The position numbers and the translations under genes are program-made. Below the pieces are notes generated by a model. The model saw only the letters and a list, made by a program, of their open reading frames with translations, did no database searches and had not been told where the DNA came from. Below, piece after piece: positions 53,220-62,350 of a stretch of 64,000 nt of DNA (position 1 is its first letter; each line of letters begins with the position of its first letter). This stretch comes from Stappia sp. (GTDB lineage: Bacteria > Pseudomonadota > Alphaproteobacteria > Rhizobiales > Stappiaceae), in assembly GCF_040110915.1 (NCBI RefSeq), contig NZ_CP157793.1:1748939-1812938 (forward strand). Reading direction: 5' to 3'.

Positions 53220-53606
53220 TCAGTTCCCGGGCGTCCAGGCCTGATAGTCGCCGGTGACCTCGGGCCGGCTTTCCGGCGTCAGGATCGAGCCCTTCGGGCG
53301 ATAGGCGCCGGGCGTTCCGGTCGGATTCGCCTCATGCGGCTTCTGCCAGGCGCGCGGCGCGTACTCCGTCTCGCTCGGCGGCGTTTCGACGCGGTGATGC
53401 ATCCAGCCATGCCAGCCCGGCGGGATCATCGAGGCTTCCGCGAGATCCTTGTAGATCACCCAGCGCTTCTTGCCGCCGCGCTCCTTGTAATAGCTGTTGC
53501 CGAATTCGTCGGTGCCGACGAACTCGCCCTTGCGCCACGTAAAGAAGCGGGTGCCCCAGGTGGCACTGTTCCACCAGGTGAAGAACTGAAGAAGCAGGCT
53601 TTTCAT
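53220..53606 (-). CDS. NADH:ubiquinone oxidoreductase accessory subunit NdufA12
   Basis: A 128-residue member of the NDUFA12/B17.2 family. The core VGTDEFGNSYYKERGGKKRW, then VIYKDLAEASMIPPGWHGWM is diagnostic. In mitochondria and alphaproteobacteria it is a supernumerary subunit of complex I at the peripheral arm. It is 36 kb away from nuoA-N, as is usual in the group. ATG 53606 gives the family start. Confidence 0.94.
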   Translation of the reverse strand: MKSLLLQFFTWWNSATWGTRFFTWRKGEFVGTDEFGNSYYKERGGKKRWVIYKDLAEASMIPPGWHGWMHHRVETPPSETEYAPRAWQKPHEANPTGTPGAYRPKGSILTPESRPEVTGDYQAWTPGN

Positions 53607-53853
53607 CGACTGTCGGCCATTGTTCGAGACAGCATCGGCGCATCGCGGCATCCGCCCGCCATGCGCACATGTTCGAAAGAAGACGGTCACGCCCCCCGGC
53701 CCACGACACGGGGTCGCCGGGCGGCAGCCGGACACGGCCCGGCCGACGGGCGTTCACCGCCCCGATCCGGGCGCGCGGACTATGCCCGCCCGCGCCGGTC
53801 TTGTCCAGCCGCTCAGGCGCGCCGGCGGGGGTGAATGCGCGGCCCCGCCCCGC

Positions 53854-54651
53854 TCAGAGGATCCCCCGGCGATGGCGCACGCGCTTCACCTTGGCGAAGC
53901 TGCCGGGCCGCGCATCCGCCTGCAAAGGACCTGCCGGCGTCGGCGCGGCGTCGGCCGGGGCCGTCGCGACCGGCGCGCGCGGCTCCTTGGAAAGCGTTTT
54001 CGGGGCAAGCGCTTTCGGGGCCTGCGTTTCCGGCGCACGCGGACGCAGGGCGCTGTCGGGCAGAATGATGTCCGGGACCGCGGCGGGTGCGGCCGGCGCC
54101 CGCGCCGGCGAACGGGCCGGCCGCTCGCCGGTCAGCGCCCGCTGAGCGCCGAGTTGCTGCCACTTGCGCGCCTTGGCGTCGAGCATGTCGGCCACGCCGT
54201 CGATCACGTAGCGCCCCTGCTCCCCCATCACCAGCGGACGGTCGTCGCGCAGCGTCCAGGCGATGCGCTCGTGCAGCGCGGAGGGCGAGACCGGCTTGAT
54301 CAGCACGTTCTGCGCCCCGTCGCGCAGGATCCGGTCGATCACCGTGCGGGTGCCATGGGCGGTCACGAAGATCACCGGCAGGAAGCACAGCGGCGCCATC
54401 CGCCGCTGACGCAGGTTGCGCAACAGGGCGATGCCGCTGGTCGGCCGCATGCGCCAGTCGGTGATCACGAAATTCGGCGGATCGAGACGCATCACCTCGA
54501 CCGCCTCGTCCGCCGTGTCGTAGGTGCGCACGCGCCGCACCCGGAACCCCAGAAGCGTGGAGCGCAGGATGGCCTGCATCGGCTTCGAATCGTCGACGAC
54601 GACCACATCCAGGTCGGAGATGTCGAGCCCGTAGGCATAATGTCGCGTCAT
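53854..54651 (-). CDS. Single-domain response regulator with Ala/Pro-rich tail
   Basis: A 265-residue protein. The receiver domain has the acidic pair D20/D21 (VVVVDDSKPM), phospho-acceptor D65 (FVITDWRM), T97 (FVTAHG) and K119 (VLIKPVS). The C-terminal half (from about 175) is Ala/Pro-rich and shows no DNA-binding or enzymatic output domain. No kinase gene is adjacent. It is divergent from nrdJ. ATG 54651 gives MTRHYAYGLDI; 72 upstream codons of open frame are discarded. Confidence 0.85.
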   Translation of the reverse strand: MTRHYAYGLDISDLDVVVVDDSKPMQAILRSTLLGFRVRRVRTYDTADEAVEVMRLDPPNFVITDWRMRPTSGIALLRNLRQRRMAPLCFLPVIFVTAHGTRTVIDRILRDGAQNVLIKPVSPSALHERIAWTLRDDRPLVMGEQGRYVIDGVADMLDAKARKWQQLGAQRALTGERPARSPARAPAAPAAVPDIILPDSALRPRAPETQAPKALAPKTLSKEPRAPVATAPADAAPTPAGPLQADARPGSFAKVKRVRHRRGIL

Positions 54652-55206
54652 GCGCGCCACGGCGGTTCCTCGGCGTTGCCTCTCGATCCGCCGAGTGAAG
54701 CACAGCCCGCTTGCCCCGCGATTTCGCCGGACCCGCGCATTCGAGACGAGTTTGGCTAAAACTCGAACGATCGCGATGGTATCCTCTGCGCGTTGTCCGT
54801 GATTCTGCCCGAGGCGGCTCCTGGAGCGGCCACGGCCCGCGTCGCGACGCGGCCGGCGCCCCGGCAAAGGGCGTTCCTGACGGGGATAAAGGGCGTCCCT
54901 GACGGGGATATCGGCTCACGCGGCCTCCGCCCGGGCCGAGGCCCGCCGCCGCCGAAAATCGCAGCGCACCGCCTTCTCCCGGCTTTCCACACATACACAC
55001 TACATTTTGGGGATACCCGGCCGCCCTCCACAACAGATGGATTTCGCGGCTTGACGCTTACCGACGATTCACCCTACCGTTCGACCTGTCACAAACATCG
55101 TGAGCAGGTTGGAGCGACAGGCTCCGCGTCCTCGACATCGACGGCATCGCACCCAACACCGGCATGAGCGCGGCGGCTCGTGGCGGTCCCTTTTGCGCGG
55201 GTCGGG
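54652..55206 (+). other. Intergenic region between the response regulator and the nrdJ promoter
   Basis: About 550 bp without a convincing gene. It holds the 22-bp tandem repeat at 54866, an ACACACTACATTTTGGGG stretch near 54994 that weakly resembles an NrdR box, and TTGACG-N18-TACCGT at 55052, a possible weak promoter. No cobalamin riboswitch motif was recognised, though the gene product needs B12. Confidence 0.4.
54866..54909 (+). repeat. Two tandem 22-bp repeats
   Basis: Two adjacent copies of a unit starting aaagggcg and ending gacggggat, identical except one T/C change. They lie in the divergent gap between the response regulator and nrdJ. Confidence 0.85.
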
Positions 55207-55255
55207 CTCCGGTTATTTCGTGACTCGAGATGCGGCTCATACTATATTTGGTATG
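55207..55255 (+). promoter_or_regulatory. nrdJ promoter with paired NrdR-like boxes
   Basis: GTGACT, a 17-bp spacer and TATATT form a promoter at 55220-55248. The palindrome CATACTATATTTGGTATG (55238-55255) overlaps the -10 and fits NrdR boxes. A weaker partner ending TTATTTCGTG is 31 bp upstream and overlaps the -35. A 31-bp spacing is usual for NrdR box pairs. This would let the repressor NrdR control nrdJ by dATP level. Confidence 0.55.
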
Positions 55256-55443
55256 CACCCAACCAGAACAGGCTTCCGCCTCCGGGCGGGACGCCAATTG
55301 ACAGGGCGGTGTCCGATGCCTTGCGCAGCCGCGCAGGCCCGGGCGGCGTGACTTGTATCGGTATCGATGCGGCACGGCCGCGATCGCCAAATTTTCGGCC
55401 CGCGCAAGGATCGCCGGGCCCGATACACGGAAGGGGCTTTGGG

Positions 55444-58400
55444 ATGAAAATCGAGCGGCGCTACACCAAGGACGGACAGTCTCCCTATGCGGAGATCCCG
55501 TTCCGGGTCGCCACCAGCGAGATCCGCAATCCGGACGGCTCGATCGTGTTCCGGCTGGAGAACATCGACGTGCCGGAGCAGTTCTCGCAGGTCGCCTCCG
55601 ACATCCTGGCGCAGAAGTATTTCCGCAAGGCCGGCGTGCCGGCCAAGCTGAAGCCGGTCGAGGAGAACACCGTCCCCTCCTGGCTGTGGCGCAAGGAAGC
55701 CGACCTCGACGCGCTCGAGGCCCTGCCCGAGGACGAGCGTTACGGCTCCGAGGTCGACGCGCGGCAGGTCTTCGATCGCCTCGCCGGCACCTGGACCTAT
55801 TGGGGCTGGAAGGGCGGCTACTTCGACACGGAAGCGGATGCGCGCGCCTTCTTCGACGAGCTGCGCTACATGCTCGCCACCCAGAAGGTCGCCCCCAACA
55901 GCCCGCAGTGGTTCAACACCGGCCTGCACTGGGCCTATGGCATCGACGGTCCGAGCCAGGGCCACTTCTACGTCGATTTCCAGACCGGCGAGCTGACCCG
56001 CTCGGCGACCGCCTACGAGCATCCCCAGCCGCATGCCTGCTTCATCCAGTCGGTGCAGGACGATCTCGTCAACGACGGCGGCATCATGGACCTGTGGGTG
56101 CGTGAGGCGCGCCTGTTCAAATACGGTTCCGGCACCGGCTCCAACTTCTCCCGCGTGCGCAGCGAGGGCGAGAAGCTGTCGGGCGGCGGCAAGTCCTCGG
56201 GCCTGATGAGCTTCCTCAAGATCGGCGACCGGGCGGCCGGCGCCATCAAGTCCGGCGGCACCACGCGCCGCGCGGCCAAGATGGTCGTGGTCGACGTCGA
56301 CCACCCGGATATCGAGGATTACATCACCTGGAAGGTCAAGGAAGAGCAGAAGGTGGCCGCCCTCGTCACCGGCTCCAAGATCTGCCAGAAGCACCTGACC
56401 GCCATCATGCGGGCCTGCGTCAACTGCGAGGGGCCGGACGGCGACTGCTTCGAGCCGGCGAAGAACCCGGCGCTGAAGCGCGAGATCCGCGCCGCCAAGA
56501 AGATGATGGTGCCGGAGAACTACATCCAGCGCGTCATCCAGTTCGCGCGCCAGGGCTTCACCAGGATCGAGTTTCCGACCTACGACACGGACTGGGATTC
56601 GGAAGCCTATCTGACCGTTTCGGGCCAGAACTCCAACAACTCCGTGCGCGTCACCGACGGCTTCCTCACCGCCGTTCTGGAGGACGGCGACTGGGACCTG
56701 ACCGCCCGCAAGGACGGCAAGGTCGCCAAGACCGTGAAGGCGCGCGAGCTGTGGGAGCAGATCGGCTATGCCGCCTGGGCGTCGGCCGATCCGGGCATCC
56801 AGTATCACACCACCATCAACGACTGGCACACCTGCCCGGCGTCTGGCGAGATCCGCGCCTCGAACCCGTGCTCGGAATACATGTTCCTGGACGACACGGC
56901 CTGCAACCTCGCCTCGCTGAACCTGCTGCAGTTCCGCAAGGACGACGGCACCTTCGACGTCGACAGCTACGAGCACGGTGTGCGGCTGTGGACCATGGTG
57001 CTGGAAATCTCGGTGCTGATGGCGCAGTTCCCCTCCAGGGAGATCGCGGAACTTTCGTACCGCTTCCGCACGCTCGGCCTCGGCTACGCCAACATCGGCG
57101 GCCTGCTGATGACCGACGGCATCCCCTATGACAGCGACGAGGGCCGCGCGCTGTGCGGCGCGCTCACCGCGATCATGACAGGCGTCGCCTATGCGACCTC
57201 GGCGGAAATGGCCGGCGAACTCGGCGCCTTCCCGGGCTACGCGGAAAACGCCGAGCACATGCTGCGCGTCATCCGCAACCACCGCCGCGCCGCCCATGGC
57301 GAGACGGAGGGCTACGAGAAGCTCAACACCAACCCGGTGCCGCTCGACCATGCCTCCTGCCCGCAGGCGGATCTGGTGGAGCGCGCCAAGGCGGCCTGGG
57401 ACAAGGCGCTGGAACTGGGCGAGAAGCATGGCTACCGCAACGCGCAGGCCACGGTGATCGCGCCGACCGGCACCATCGGCCTGGTCATGGATTGCGACAC
57501 CACCGGCATCGAGCCCGACTTCGCGCTGGTGAAGTTCAAGAAGCTCGCCGGCGGCGGCTACTTCAAGATCATCAACCGCGCCGTGCCGGCGGCCCTGCGC
57601 AAGCTCGGCTACAGCGAAAGCCAGATCGCGGAGATCGAGGCCTATGCGGTCGGCCACGGCTCGATCGACCAGGCGCCGGGCATCAACCCGACGACGCTGA
57701 AGGCCAAGGGCTTTTCCGACGCCTCCATCGAGAAGATCAAGGGCTCGCTCAAGTCGGCCTTCGACATCAAGTTCGTCTTCAACCGCTGGACGGTGGGCGA
57801 CGAGCAGATGGCCGCGCTCGAGGTGCCGGAGGAAAAGCTCGCCGACCCGGCCTTCGACCTCCTGACGCACCTTGGCTTCACCAAGGCGGAGATCGAGGCG
57901 GCGAACACCCATGTCTGCGGCGCGATGACGCTGGAGGGCGCCCCCCACCTCAAGGAAGAGCACTATCCGGTGTTCGACTGCGCCAACCCCTGCGGCCGGC
58001 TCGGCAAGCGCTTCCTGTCGGTGGACAGCCACATCCGCATGATGGCGGCGGCCCAGCCGTTCATCTCCGGCGCGATCTCCAAGACGATCAACATGCCGAA
58101 CGACGCGACGGTGGAGGATTGCGCGCAAGCCTACATGCTGTCCTGGCGTCTGGCGCTGAAGGCCAATGCGCTCTACCGCGACGGCTCGAAGCTCTCGCAG
58201 CCGCTCAACGCCCAGCTTCTTGCCGATGAGGACGAGGAGGACGCGGAAGAGGCCGCCGAGGCGCTCGTCGCCCAGCCGGCGGCGGCGCGGGCCGAGAAGG
58301 TCGCGGAGAAGATCGTCGAGCGCATCGTGGAGCGGGTGGTCGAACGCCCGGTGCGCGAGCGCGAGAAGATGCCGGACCGGCGCAAGGGCTACACCCAGAA

Positions 58401-59205
58401 GGCGCGTGTGGGCGGCCACAAGGTCTATCTCACCACCGGCGAGTATCAGGACGGCCGTCTCGGCGAGATCTTCATCGACATGCACAAGGAAGGTGCCGCC
58501 TTCCGCTCGCTGATGAACAATTTCGCCATCGCCATCTCGCTTGGCCTGCAGTACGGCGTGCCGCTGGAGGAATATGTCGACGCCTTCACCTTCACCCGCT
58601 TCGAGCCGGCGGGCATGGTGCAGGGCAACGAGGCGATCAAGAACGCGACCTCGATCCTCGACTACATCTTCCGCGAACTCGCCGTCTCCTACCTCGCCCG
58701 CAACGATCTGGCGCATGTGCCGCCGGAGGCGATCGGCAACACGGCGATGTCCTCGGGCCCGAACGAGGGCCGCGCGGCGGACGAGGCCTCCCCGGCCGGC
58801 GGCGTGGTCTCCAAGGGGCTGGTGCGCGGCCAGACGGAGCGCTTCCGTCTGGTGAGCGGCCCGGACGCCCCCGCCGGAAAGCTGGACGGCGGGTCAGGTG
58901 GCCAGTCGGGCGGTCACACGGGCGGCAAGGCGGGAAGCGCGACGCTCTCGTCGGCGACCTCGGTGCACGCCCGCGCGGCGGCCGTCGCCACCGCCTTCAA
59001 CCGGGACGTGGCGCTCGAAGAGGCCCCGCAGGCCGACGTCGGCGCGGCCCAGCCCGCCCAGGCCACCCAGGCCGAGCAGATCGCCCAGGCCCGCATGAAG
59101 GGCTACGAAGGCGAATCCTGCGCCGAATGCGGCAACTTCACCATGGTCCGCAACGGCACCTGCCTGAAGTGCGACACGTGTGGAAGCACGAGCGGGTGCA
59201 GCTAA
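55444..59205 (+). CDS. nrdJ: Adenosylcobalamin-dependent ribonucleotide reductase (class II)
   Basis: A 1253-residue enzyme that reduces ribonucleoside phosphates to deoxy forms independently of oxygen. The catalytic region [33 protein letters not shown] and [20 protein letters not shown] are typical. A charged coiled linker (about 950-985, with [15 protein letters not shown]) precedes the TSCPD-like domain [20 protein letters not shown]. The C-terminus is a Cys-rich zinc-ribbon (CAEC...[13 protein letters not shown]). GGAAGGGG precedes ATG 55444; 88 upstream codons of open frame lie in the promoter and are discarded. The gene stands alone, with its own terminator. Confidence 0.96.
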   Translation: MKIERRYTKDGQSPYAEIPFRVATSEIRNPDGSIVFRLENIDVPEQFSQVASDILAQKYFRKAGVPAKLKPVEENTVPSWLWRKEADLDALEALPEDERYGSEVDARQVFDRLAGTWTYWGWKGGYFDTEADARAFFDELRYMLATQKVAPNSPQWFNTGLHWAYGIDGPSQGHFYVDFQTGELTRSATAYEHPQPHACFIQSVQDDLVNDGGIMDLWVREARLFKYGSGTGSNFSRVRSEGEKLSGGGKSSGLMSFLKIGDRAAGAIKSGGTTRRAAKMVVVDVDHPDIEDYITWKVKEEQKVAALVTGSKICQKHLTAIMRACVNCEGPDGDCFEPAKNPALKREIRAAKKMMVPENYIQRVIQFARQGFTRIEFPTYDTDWDSEAYLTVSGQNSNNSVRVTDGFLTAVLEDGDWDLTARKDGKVAKTVKARELWEQIGYAAWASADPGIQYHTTINDWHTCPASGEIRASNPCSEYMFLDDTACNLASLNLLQFRKDDGTFDVDSYEHGVRLWTMVLEISVLMAQFPSREIAELSYRFRTLGLGYANIGGLLMTDGIPYDSDEGRALCGALTAIMTGVAYATSAEMAGELGAFPGYAENAEHMLRVIRNHRRAAHGETEGYEKLNTNPVPLDHASCPQADLVERAKAAWDKALELGEKHGYRNAQATVIAPTGTIGLVMDCDTTGIEPDFALVKFKKLAGGGYFKIINRAVPAALRKLGYSESQIAEIEAYAVGHGSIDQAPGINPTTLKAKGFSDASIEKIKGSLKSAFDIKFVFNRWTVGDEQMAALEVPEEKLADPAFDLLTHLGFTKAEIEAANTHVCGAMTLEGAPHLKEEHYPVFDCANPCGRLGKRFLSVDSHIRMMAAAQPFISGAISKTINMPNDATVEDCAQAYMLSWRLALKANALYRDGSKLSQPLNAQLLADEDEEDAEEAAEALVAQPAAARAEKVAEKIVERIVERVVERPVREREKMPDRRKGYTQKARVGGHKVYLTTGEYQDGRLGEIFIDMHKEGAAFRSLMNNFAIAISLGLQYGVPLEEYVDAFTFTRFEPAGMVQGNEAIKNATSILDYIFRELAVSYLARNDLAHVPPEAIGNTAMSSGPNEGRAADEASPAGGVVSKGLVRGQTERFRLVSGPDAPAGKLDGGSGGQSGGHTGGKAGSATLSSATSVHARAAAVATAFNRDVALEEAPQADVGAAQPAQATQAEQIAQARMKGYEGESCAECGNFTMVRNGTCLKCDTCGSTSGCS

Positions 59206-59244
59206 GGCGGGGCGTCAGTGGCTTGAGATGATCGGAAGGTTCAG

Positions 59245-59268
59245 CGGGCGCCCACGGGCGCCCGTTTT
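59245..59268 (+). terminator. Rho-independent terminator of nrdJ
   Basis: Stem CGGGCGCC/GGCGCCCG with a four-base loop followed by TTTT, 40 bp after the stop codon. Confidence 0.8.
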
Positions 59269-59385
59269 GCATCTGGCTACGATCTCATCGTCTGCTCTCG
59301 CACCAATCTCCGACGCTAACGAAAAGTAATCCCCTGCGCAGAAAATGGTTCTAAAATCACATATCCATTTCTGAAGGAGATAAAA

Positions 59386-59784
59386 ATGGACGAATTTCAT
59401 GGAGCGACGGTTAGATCCACCCTGCGTGCCTGTATTGAGAAAAAATACCCTCGACAACCGAAACTCGGTGAACTGAGAATACCTCGCGAGATGAAAACGC
59501 GCGGCGGGACGCTCTACGCATTACCGGGACGTTGGGGGCCTTGGCAAACCGTTTACGAGCAGATTGCGGGTGGACCTCGCAGCCTGCGGCTGGAGTTTTG
59601 GTCAACCACAGAGACGCCATCAACATTCCGCGTGGAGATTTCGGGCGGCGGCGGTCAACGGTTCGAAAAACTGGGGCCTGGATCTGCAACCATAGAGTTG
59701 CGAGAAAACATGGCAACGCACGTTAGAATGCGTGCGCTGAGCGATGGAGTGCTAACACAGCGGATCCGGGTTTCGGTTATCTGA
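59386..59784 (+). CDS. Orphan 132-residue protein in lower-GC DNA
   Basis: A hypothetical protein with a good ribosome site (GAAGGAGATAAAA before ATG). Codon use and base composition are clearly lower in GC than in the neighbours, with an AT-rich upstream stretch (59280-59385), suggesting transfer. The first 30 residues are basic; the C-terminal half looks like beta strands (STFRVEISGGG, ATIELREN, MATHVRMRALSDG). No signal peptide. LPGRWGPWQTVYEQ resembles the DUF4096 region of IS5-type transposases, but the rest does not. No family is recognised. Confidence 0.6.
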   Translation: MDEFHGATVRSTLRACIEKKYPRQPKLGELRIPREMKTRGGTLYALPGRWGPWQTVYEQIAGGPRSLRLEFWSTTETPSTFRVEISGGGGQRFEKLGPGSATIELRENMATHVRMRALSDGVLTQRIRVSVI

Positions 59785-59824
59785 CCTCGTTCGGAATACA
59801 AACGGAGGAAGGGGTACGACGAAC

Positions 59825-60460
59825 ATGAGGTATATTTCAGAGCTTTGGATCGTTCTTGCCGTCACCCTCTTCACCGCCGTGTCCGCGCAAGCGAAAGATG
59901 ACATGACGCTGCATGTCGTCAGTTCTCTGCACGTCATCAAGGCCACGGACATCGCAGAAATCCGGTCACCAACCCAAGGCGGCGTCAACAAGCACTCCCC
60001 CATGGTCCGCCTGAAGCCACACGCCTCGGCGGCTTTGAAGGCCTTTACAGAAGCACGCATCGGCCAGCGCATGAGCGTGGTCGTCTACGACCGGTGCGTG
60101 TCGGATGATACACTGATCGCTGATCCTCTCGATGGGACGCGGTTGAGCCTGCACGGCCTGTCGGAGCCTGAGATCTCCATTCTGCTTGAGACAATGGCTG
60201 CAGATCCGCGTCCCGACATAACGATCCTGATGGCGTTCCAAGCGCAGGAAAAAATTCCGTTAACCGTAGAGCAGACCCTACAGAGCGACCCCGTAAATCC
60301 AGGCATGCCTCACAGGCTCACGACGGCGACAAGAGAGCGGATCGCAGCCCTTCCCATTGACCTAACGCCTGAGACAGCCATCCTGATTTACGACAAGGAT
60401 GTGGTTGCATACGTTTGGGACTACGATCCCGATACCGGCGTGCTGCGCGTCGGGCACTGA
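59825..60460 (+). CDS. Secreted SecD P1-head-like protein, copy A
   Basis: A 211-residue protein with a Sec signal (MRYISELWIVLAVTLFTAVS, cleavage near AQA-KD). The middle part (MVRLKPHASAALKAFTEARI, GQRMSVVVYDRCV, RLSLHGLSEPEISILLETM) follows the order of the periplasmic P1 head of SecD: a hydrophobic strand, an alpha helix with T, a G-(K/R)-x-(L/M) strand, then an (I/L)xG turn and helix. No membrane helices of SecD are present. It is a diverged paralogue of the gene at 60906. The last 12 residues (YDPDTGVLRVGH) are encoded by the repeat at 60421. GC content is lower than that of its paralogue. Confidence 0.68.
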   Translation: MRYISELWIVLAVTLFTAVSAQAKDDMTLHVVSSLHVIKATDIAEIRSPTQGGVNKHSPMVRLKPHASAALKAFTEARIGQRMSVVVYDRCVSDDTLIADPLDGTRLSLHGLSEPEISILLETMAADPRPDITILMAFQAQEKIPLTVEQTLQSDPVNPGMPHRLTTATRERIAALPIDLTPETAILIYDKDVVAYVWDYDPDTGVLRVGH

Positions 60461-60611
60461 GGGACGGAGCATGCCCGCCCCTTCCCTGCCTCCCAGATTC
60501 CGGCTTTCCGCTGCGCTGCAGCCGGGATGACGCCGGCGGAGTGTCCAACGCGTCCCACACGCGTCACCCCGGCCAAGCGACAGCGCGAGCCGGGGTCGGG
60601 GAGCCACCGTC
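60421..60611 (+). repeat. 190-bp direct repeat, copy 1 (gene 3' end plus REP-like hairpins)
   Basis: This copy is nearly the same as 61502-61695. It covers the last 40 bases of the upstream gene and the following intergenic sequence. Two units resembling each other in inverted orientation (ccggctttccgctgcgctgc with agccgggatgacg, and the reverse of ccccggccaagcgacagcg with agccgggg) can each fold into a hairpin. These resemble the GTCATCCCGG-type intergenic repeats common in alphaproteobacteria. 60612-60905 holds no gene. Confidence 0.85.
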
Positions 60612-60905
60612 GCCGGCGTGGCCGCCACGGCCTCGCCACATACACGACCGCCTCCCCGGACGGAGCGACAGCGGAGATCCGGGGCCCATTGCCCCCCTGC
60701 GCGCCTGAGAAAGGATCCGAGCACTGCGACCCACACCGCCGCTCTGGTAGCGATTGGGTGCAGGCTCCCGGCTGTGCCTTGCCCGGCGTGACCCGGGTCA
60801 GGACACGCGATTGCACCCGAATTGAGACTTATGGTTGCAGAATTTGCAGGAGTGTCTTTCAGTGAGATCAGACCCGATCCACAGAAGAGACACACAAGCC
60901 ACCTG

Positions 60906-61541
60906 ATGCCCCGCGCCCTTCGCCCTCTTCTCCCCCTCCTCCTCACAGCGCTCCTCGTCGCGGCGCCGGCGGTGGCGCGGGCGGATTTCACGCTGCATTT
61001 GACGCGGGATCGGCTGGCCTTCGGTGTGGAGGACATCGCGCGGGTCGATCCGCCGCCGGGCCGGGGCGCCCACCCCGATGCGCCGGTCGTGCATCTCAAG
61101 CCGGCGGCCTCGCGCGTGCTGGAGGCCCATACCGCCGCACTGACGGGGCAGAGCATCAGCCTTGCGGTGCTCGAGACCATCGTCGTCGAGTGGGCGACGG
61201 TCGTCGCCGCCCACTCGGGGACCGCGCTGGCGGTGGAGGGGCTATCCGAGGAGGACATCGCCGTGCTGCGGCATGTGATGGAGGTGGATTCGGCGCCCGC
61301 GCTCACGGGACTTCTGTTCTACGACACGATGGCGCGGCTGCCGGTCACCATCGCAGGCGTGATCGAGGACCCGGACGAAGCCGACCCCATCGGTTTTCGG
61401 CTGACCGACGAGACCGTGGCGCGCCTCGCCGCCCTGCCCGCCCCGCTCGACCGGGACACGGCGCTGCTGACGCTCGGCAACGTGATCCTCTCCGCATGGA
61501 CCTACGATCCCGATACCGGCGTGCTGCGCGTCGGAAACTGA
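60906..61541 (+). CDS. Secreted SecD P1-head-like protein, copy B
   Basis: A 211-residue protein from ATG 60906, the same length as copy A at 59825. The signal peptide is MPRALRPLLPLLLTALLVAA, cleaved near ARA-DF. The shared layout is DFTLHL, DIARV, APVVHLKPAAS, TGQSISLAVLE, VEGLSEEDIAVL, LPVTI, RLTDETVARLAALP and the C-terminal YDPDTGVLRVGN. The first half resembles the P1 head of SecD. The role is unknown; acting outside the cytoplasmic membrane is inferred from the signal. Earlier in-frame starts (60822, 60831) would put 25 or more residues before the signal. GC content is typical of the genome. Confidence 0.7.
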   Translation: MPRALRPLLPLLLTALLVAAPAVARADFTLHLTRDRLAFGVEDIARVDPPPGRGAHPDAPVVHLKPAASRVLEAHTAALTGQSISLAVLETIVVEWATVVAAHSGTALAVEGLSEEDIAVLRHVMEVDSAPALTGLLFYDTMARLPVTIAGVIEDPDEADPIGFRLTDETVARLAALPAPLDRDTALLTLGNVILSAWTYDPDTGVLRVGN

Positions 61542-61695
61542 CGGACGGAGCGTGCCCGCCCCGTCCCTGCCTCCCCGATCCCGGCTTTTCGCTGCGCTGC
61601 AGCCGGGATGACGCCGGCGGCGTGTCCAACGCGTCCCGCGCGCGTCACCCCGGCGAGGCATCAGCGCGCGCCGGGGGCGGAGAGCCCCCACCGTC
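61502..61695 (+). repeat. 190-bp direct repeat, copy 2
   Basis: This copy aligns with 60421-60611 at a constant offset of 1081 bp at first, with scattered changes (about 85-90 percent identical by eye). Identity starts sharply at ctacgatcccgataccggcg within the coding 3' end, while coding sequence just before it is much more diverged between the two genes. It carries the same pair of inverted hairpin units. Confidence 0.85.
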
Positions 61696-61805
61696 GCGGT
61701 GCAGGCCCCGCTTCACGGCACACGCGGCCATGGAGGAGGAACGCGCAAACGGAGGGCCGCGCTCGAAGCCCCGACGCGCGGGCCTCCCCTGTCTTGCATC
61801 GCCCG

Positions 61806-62234
61806 TCAGGCGATCTTGACGAGTTCCACGTCGAAGGTCAGCGCCTTGCCGGCGAGCGGATGGTTGGCGTCGAGCAGCACCTTGTCCTCGGTGACGCCGG
61901 CGACGACCACGGTCATGGTCTGGCCGTCCTGTGTCTGCACCTGGAGCTGGGTGCCGGGGTCGGTCGGCACGTTTTCCGGCACGGTCGCGCGATCGACGGC
62001 ATGGACGCGGTCGGGCACATGCTCGCCATAGGCATCCGCCGCCTCGATGCGCACGCTGCGCTTCTCGCCGACTTCCATGCCGGTAACGCCGGCGTCGAGA
62101 CCGGGAATGATCTGCCCCGATCCGAGTTCGAAGGACAGCGGATCCCGCCCTTCCGAACTGTCGAAGACGGTGCCGTCGTCCAGCTTGCCGGTGTAATGAA
62201 GATGCAGCGTGTCGCCCGGCTTTGCCTGGGTCAT
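61806..62234 (-). CDS. FKBP-type peptidyl-prolyl isomerase, SlyD-like
   Basis: A 142-residue cytoplasmic isomerase and chaperone. The FKBP core LHYTGKLDDGTVFDSSEGRDP, IIPGLDAGVTGMEVGEKRSV and HPLAGKALTFDVELV is interrupted by an IF insert (about 75-115), as in SlyD/SlpA. The His-rich metal tail of E. coli SlyD is missing. ATG 62234 has AAGGA eight bases upstream; the GTG two codons earlier is less likely. Confidence 0.93.
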   Translation of the reverse strand: MTQAKPGDTLHLHYTGKLDDGTVFDSSEGRDPLSFELGSGQIIPGLDAGVTGMEVGEKRSVRIEAADAYGEHVPDRVHAVDRATVPENVPTDPGTQLQVQTQDGQTMTVVVAGVTEDKVLLDANHPLAGKALTFDVELVKIA

Positions 62235-62350
62235 GGGCACGTTCCTTATTCTTGAAGGGAGAGGTGAATTTGCCGAGGCCGCGCCTGCGCGCCGGGTGCT
62301 CGGTGGCTCGACACTCAGGCTGACAAGTCTGACCCGCGATGTAAACCGTG

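Noticed and set aside
54994..55011. Second NrdR box at ACACACTACATTTTGGGG
   Set aside because: It lies about 240 bp from the better palindrome, not 31 bp, has poor symmetry and no promoter around it. A weaker box at the right spacing was preferred.
54652..55443. Cobalamin riboswitch before nrdJ
   Set aside because: No B12-box-like sequence or matching long-range stems could be found by eye. A covariance search would be needed to exclude it.
55237..58716. 1159-codon open frame opposite nrdJ
   Set aside because: It is antisense to nrdJ, with composition typical of a shadow frame.
59500..59590. IS5-type transposase remnant suggested by LPGRWGPWQTVYEQ
   Set aside because: Only about 14 residues match the DUF4096 pattern. 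The flanking sequence has no transposase motif, no inverted repeats and an intact unrelated beta-rich C-terminus, so chance is more likely.
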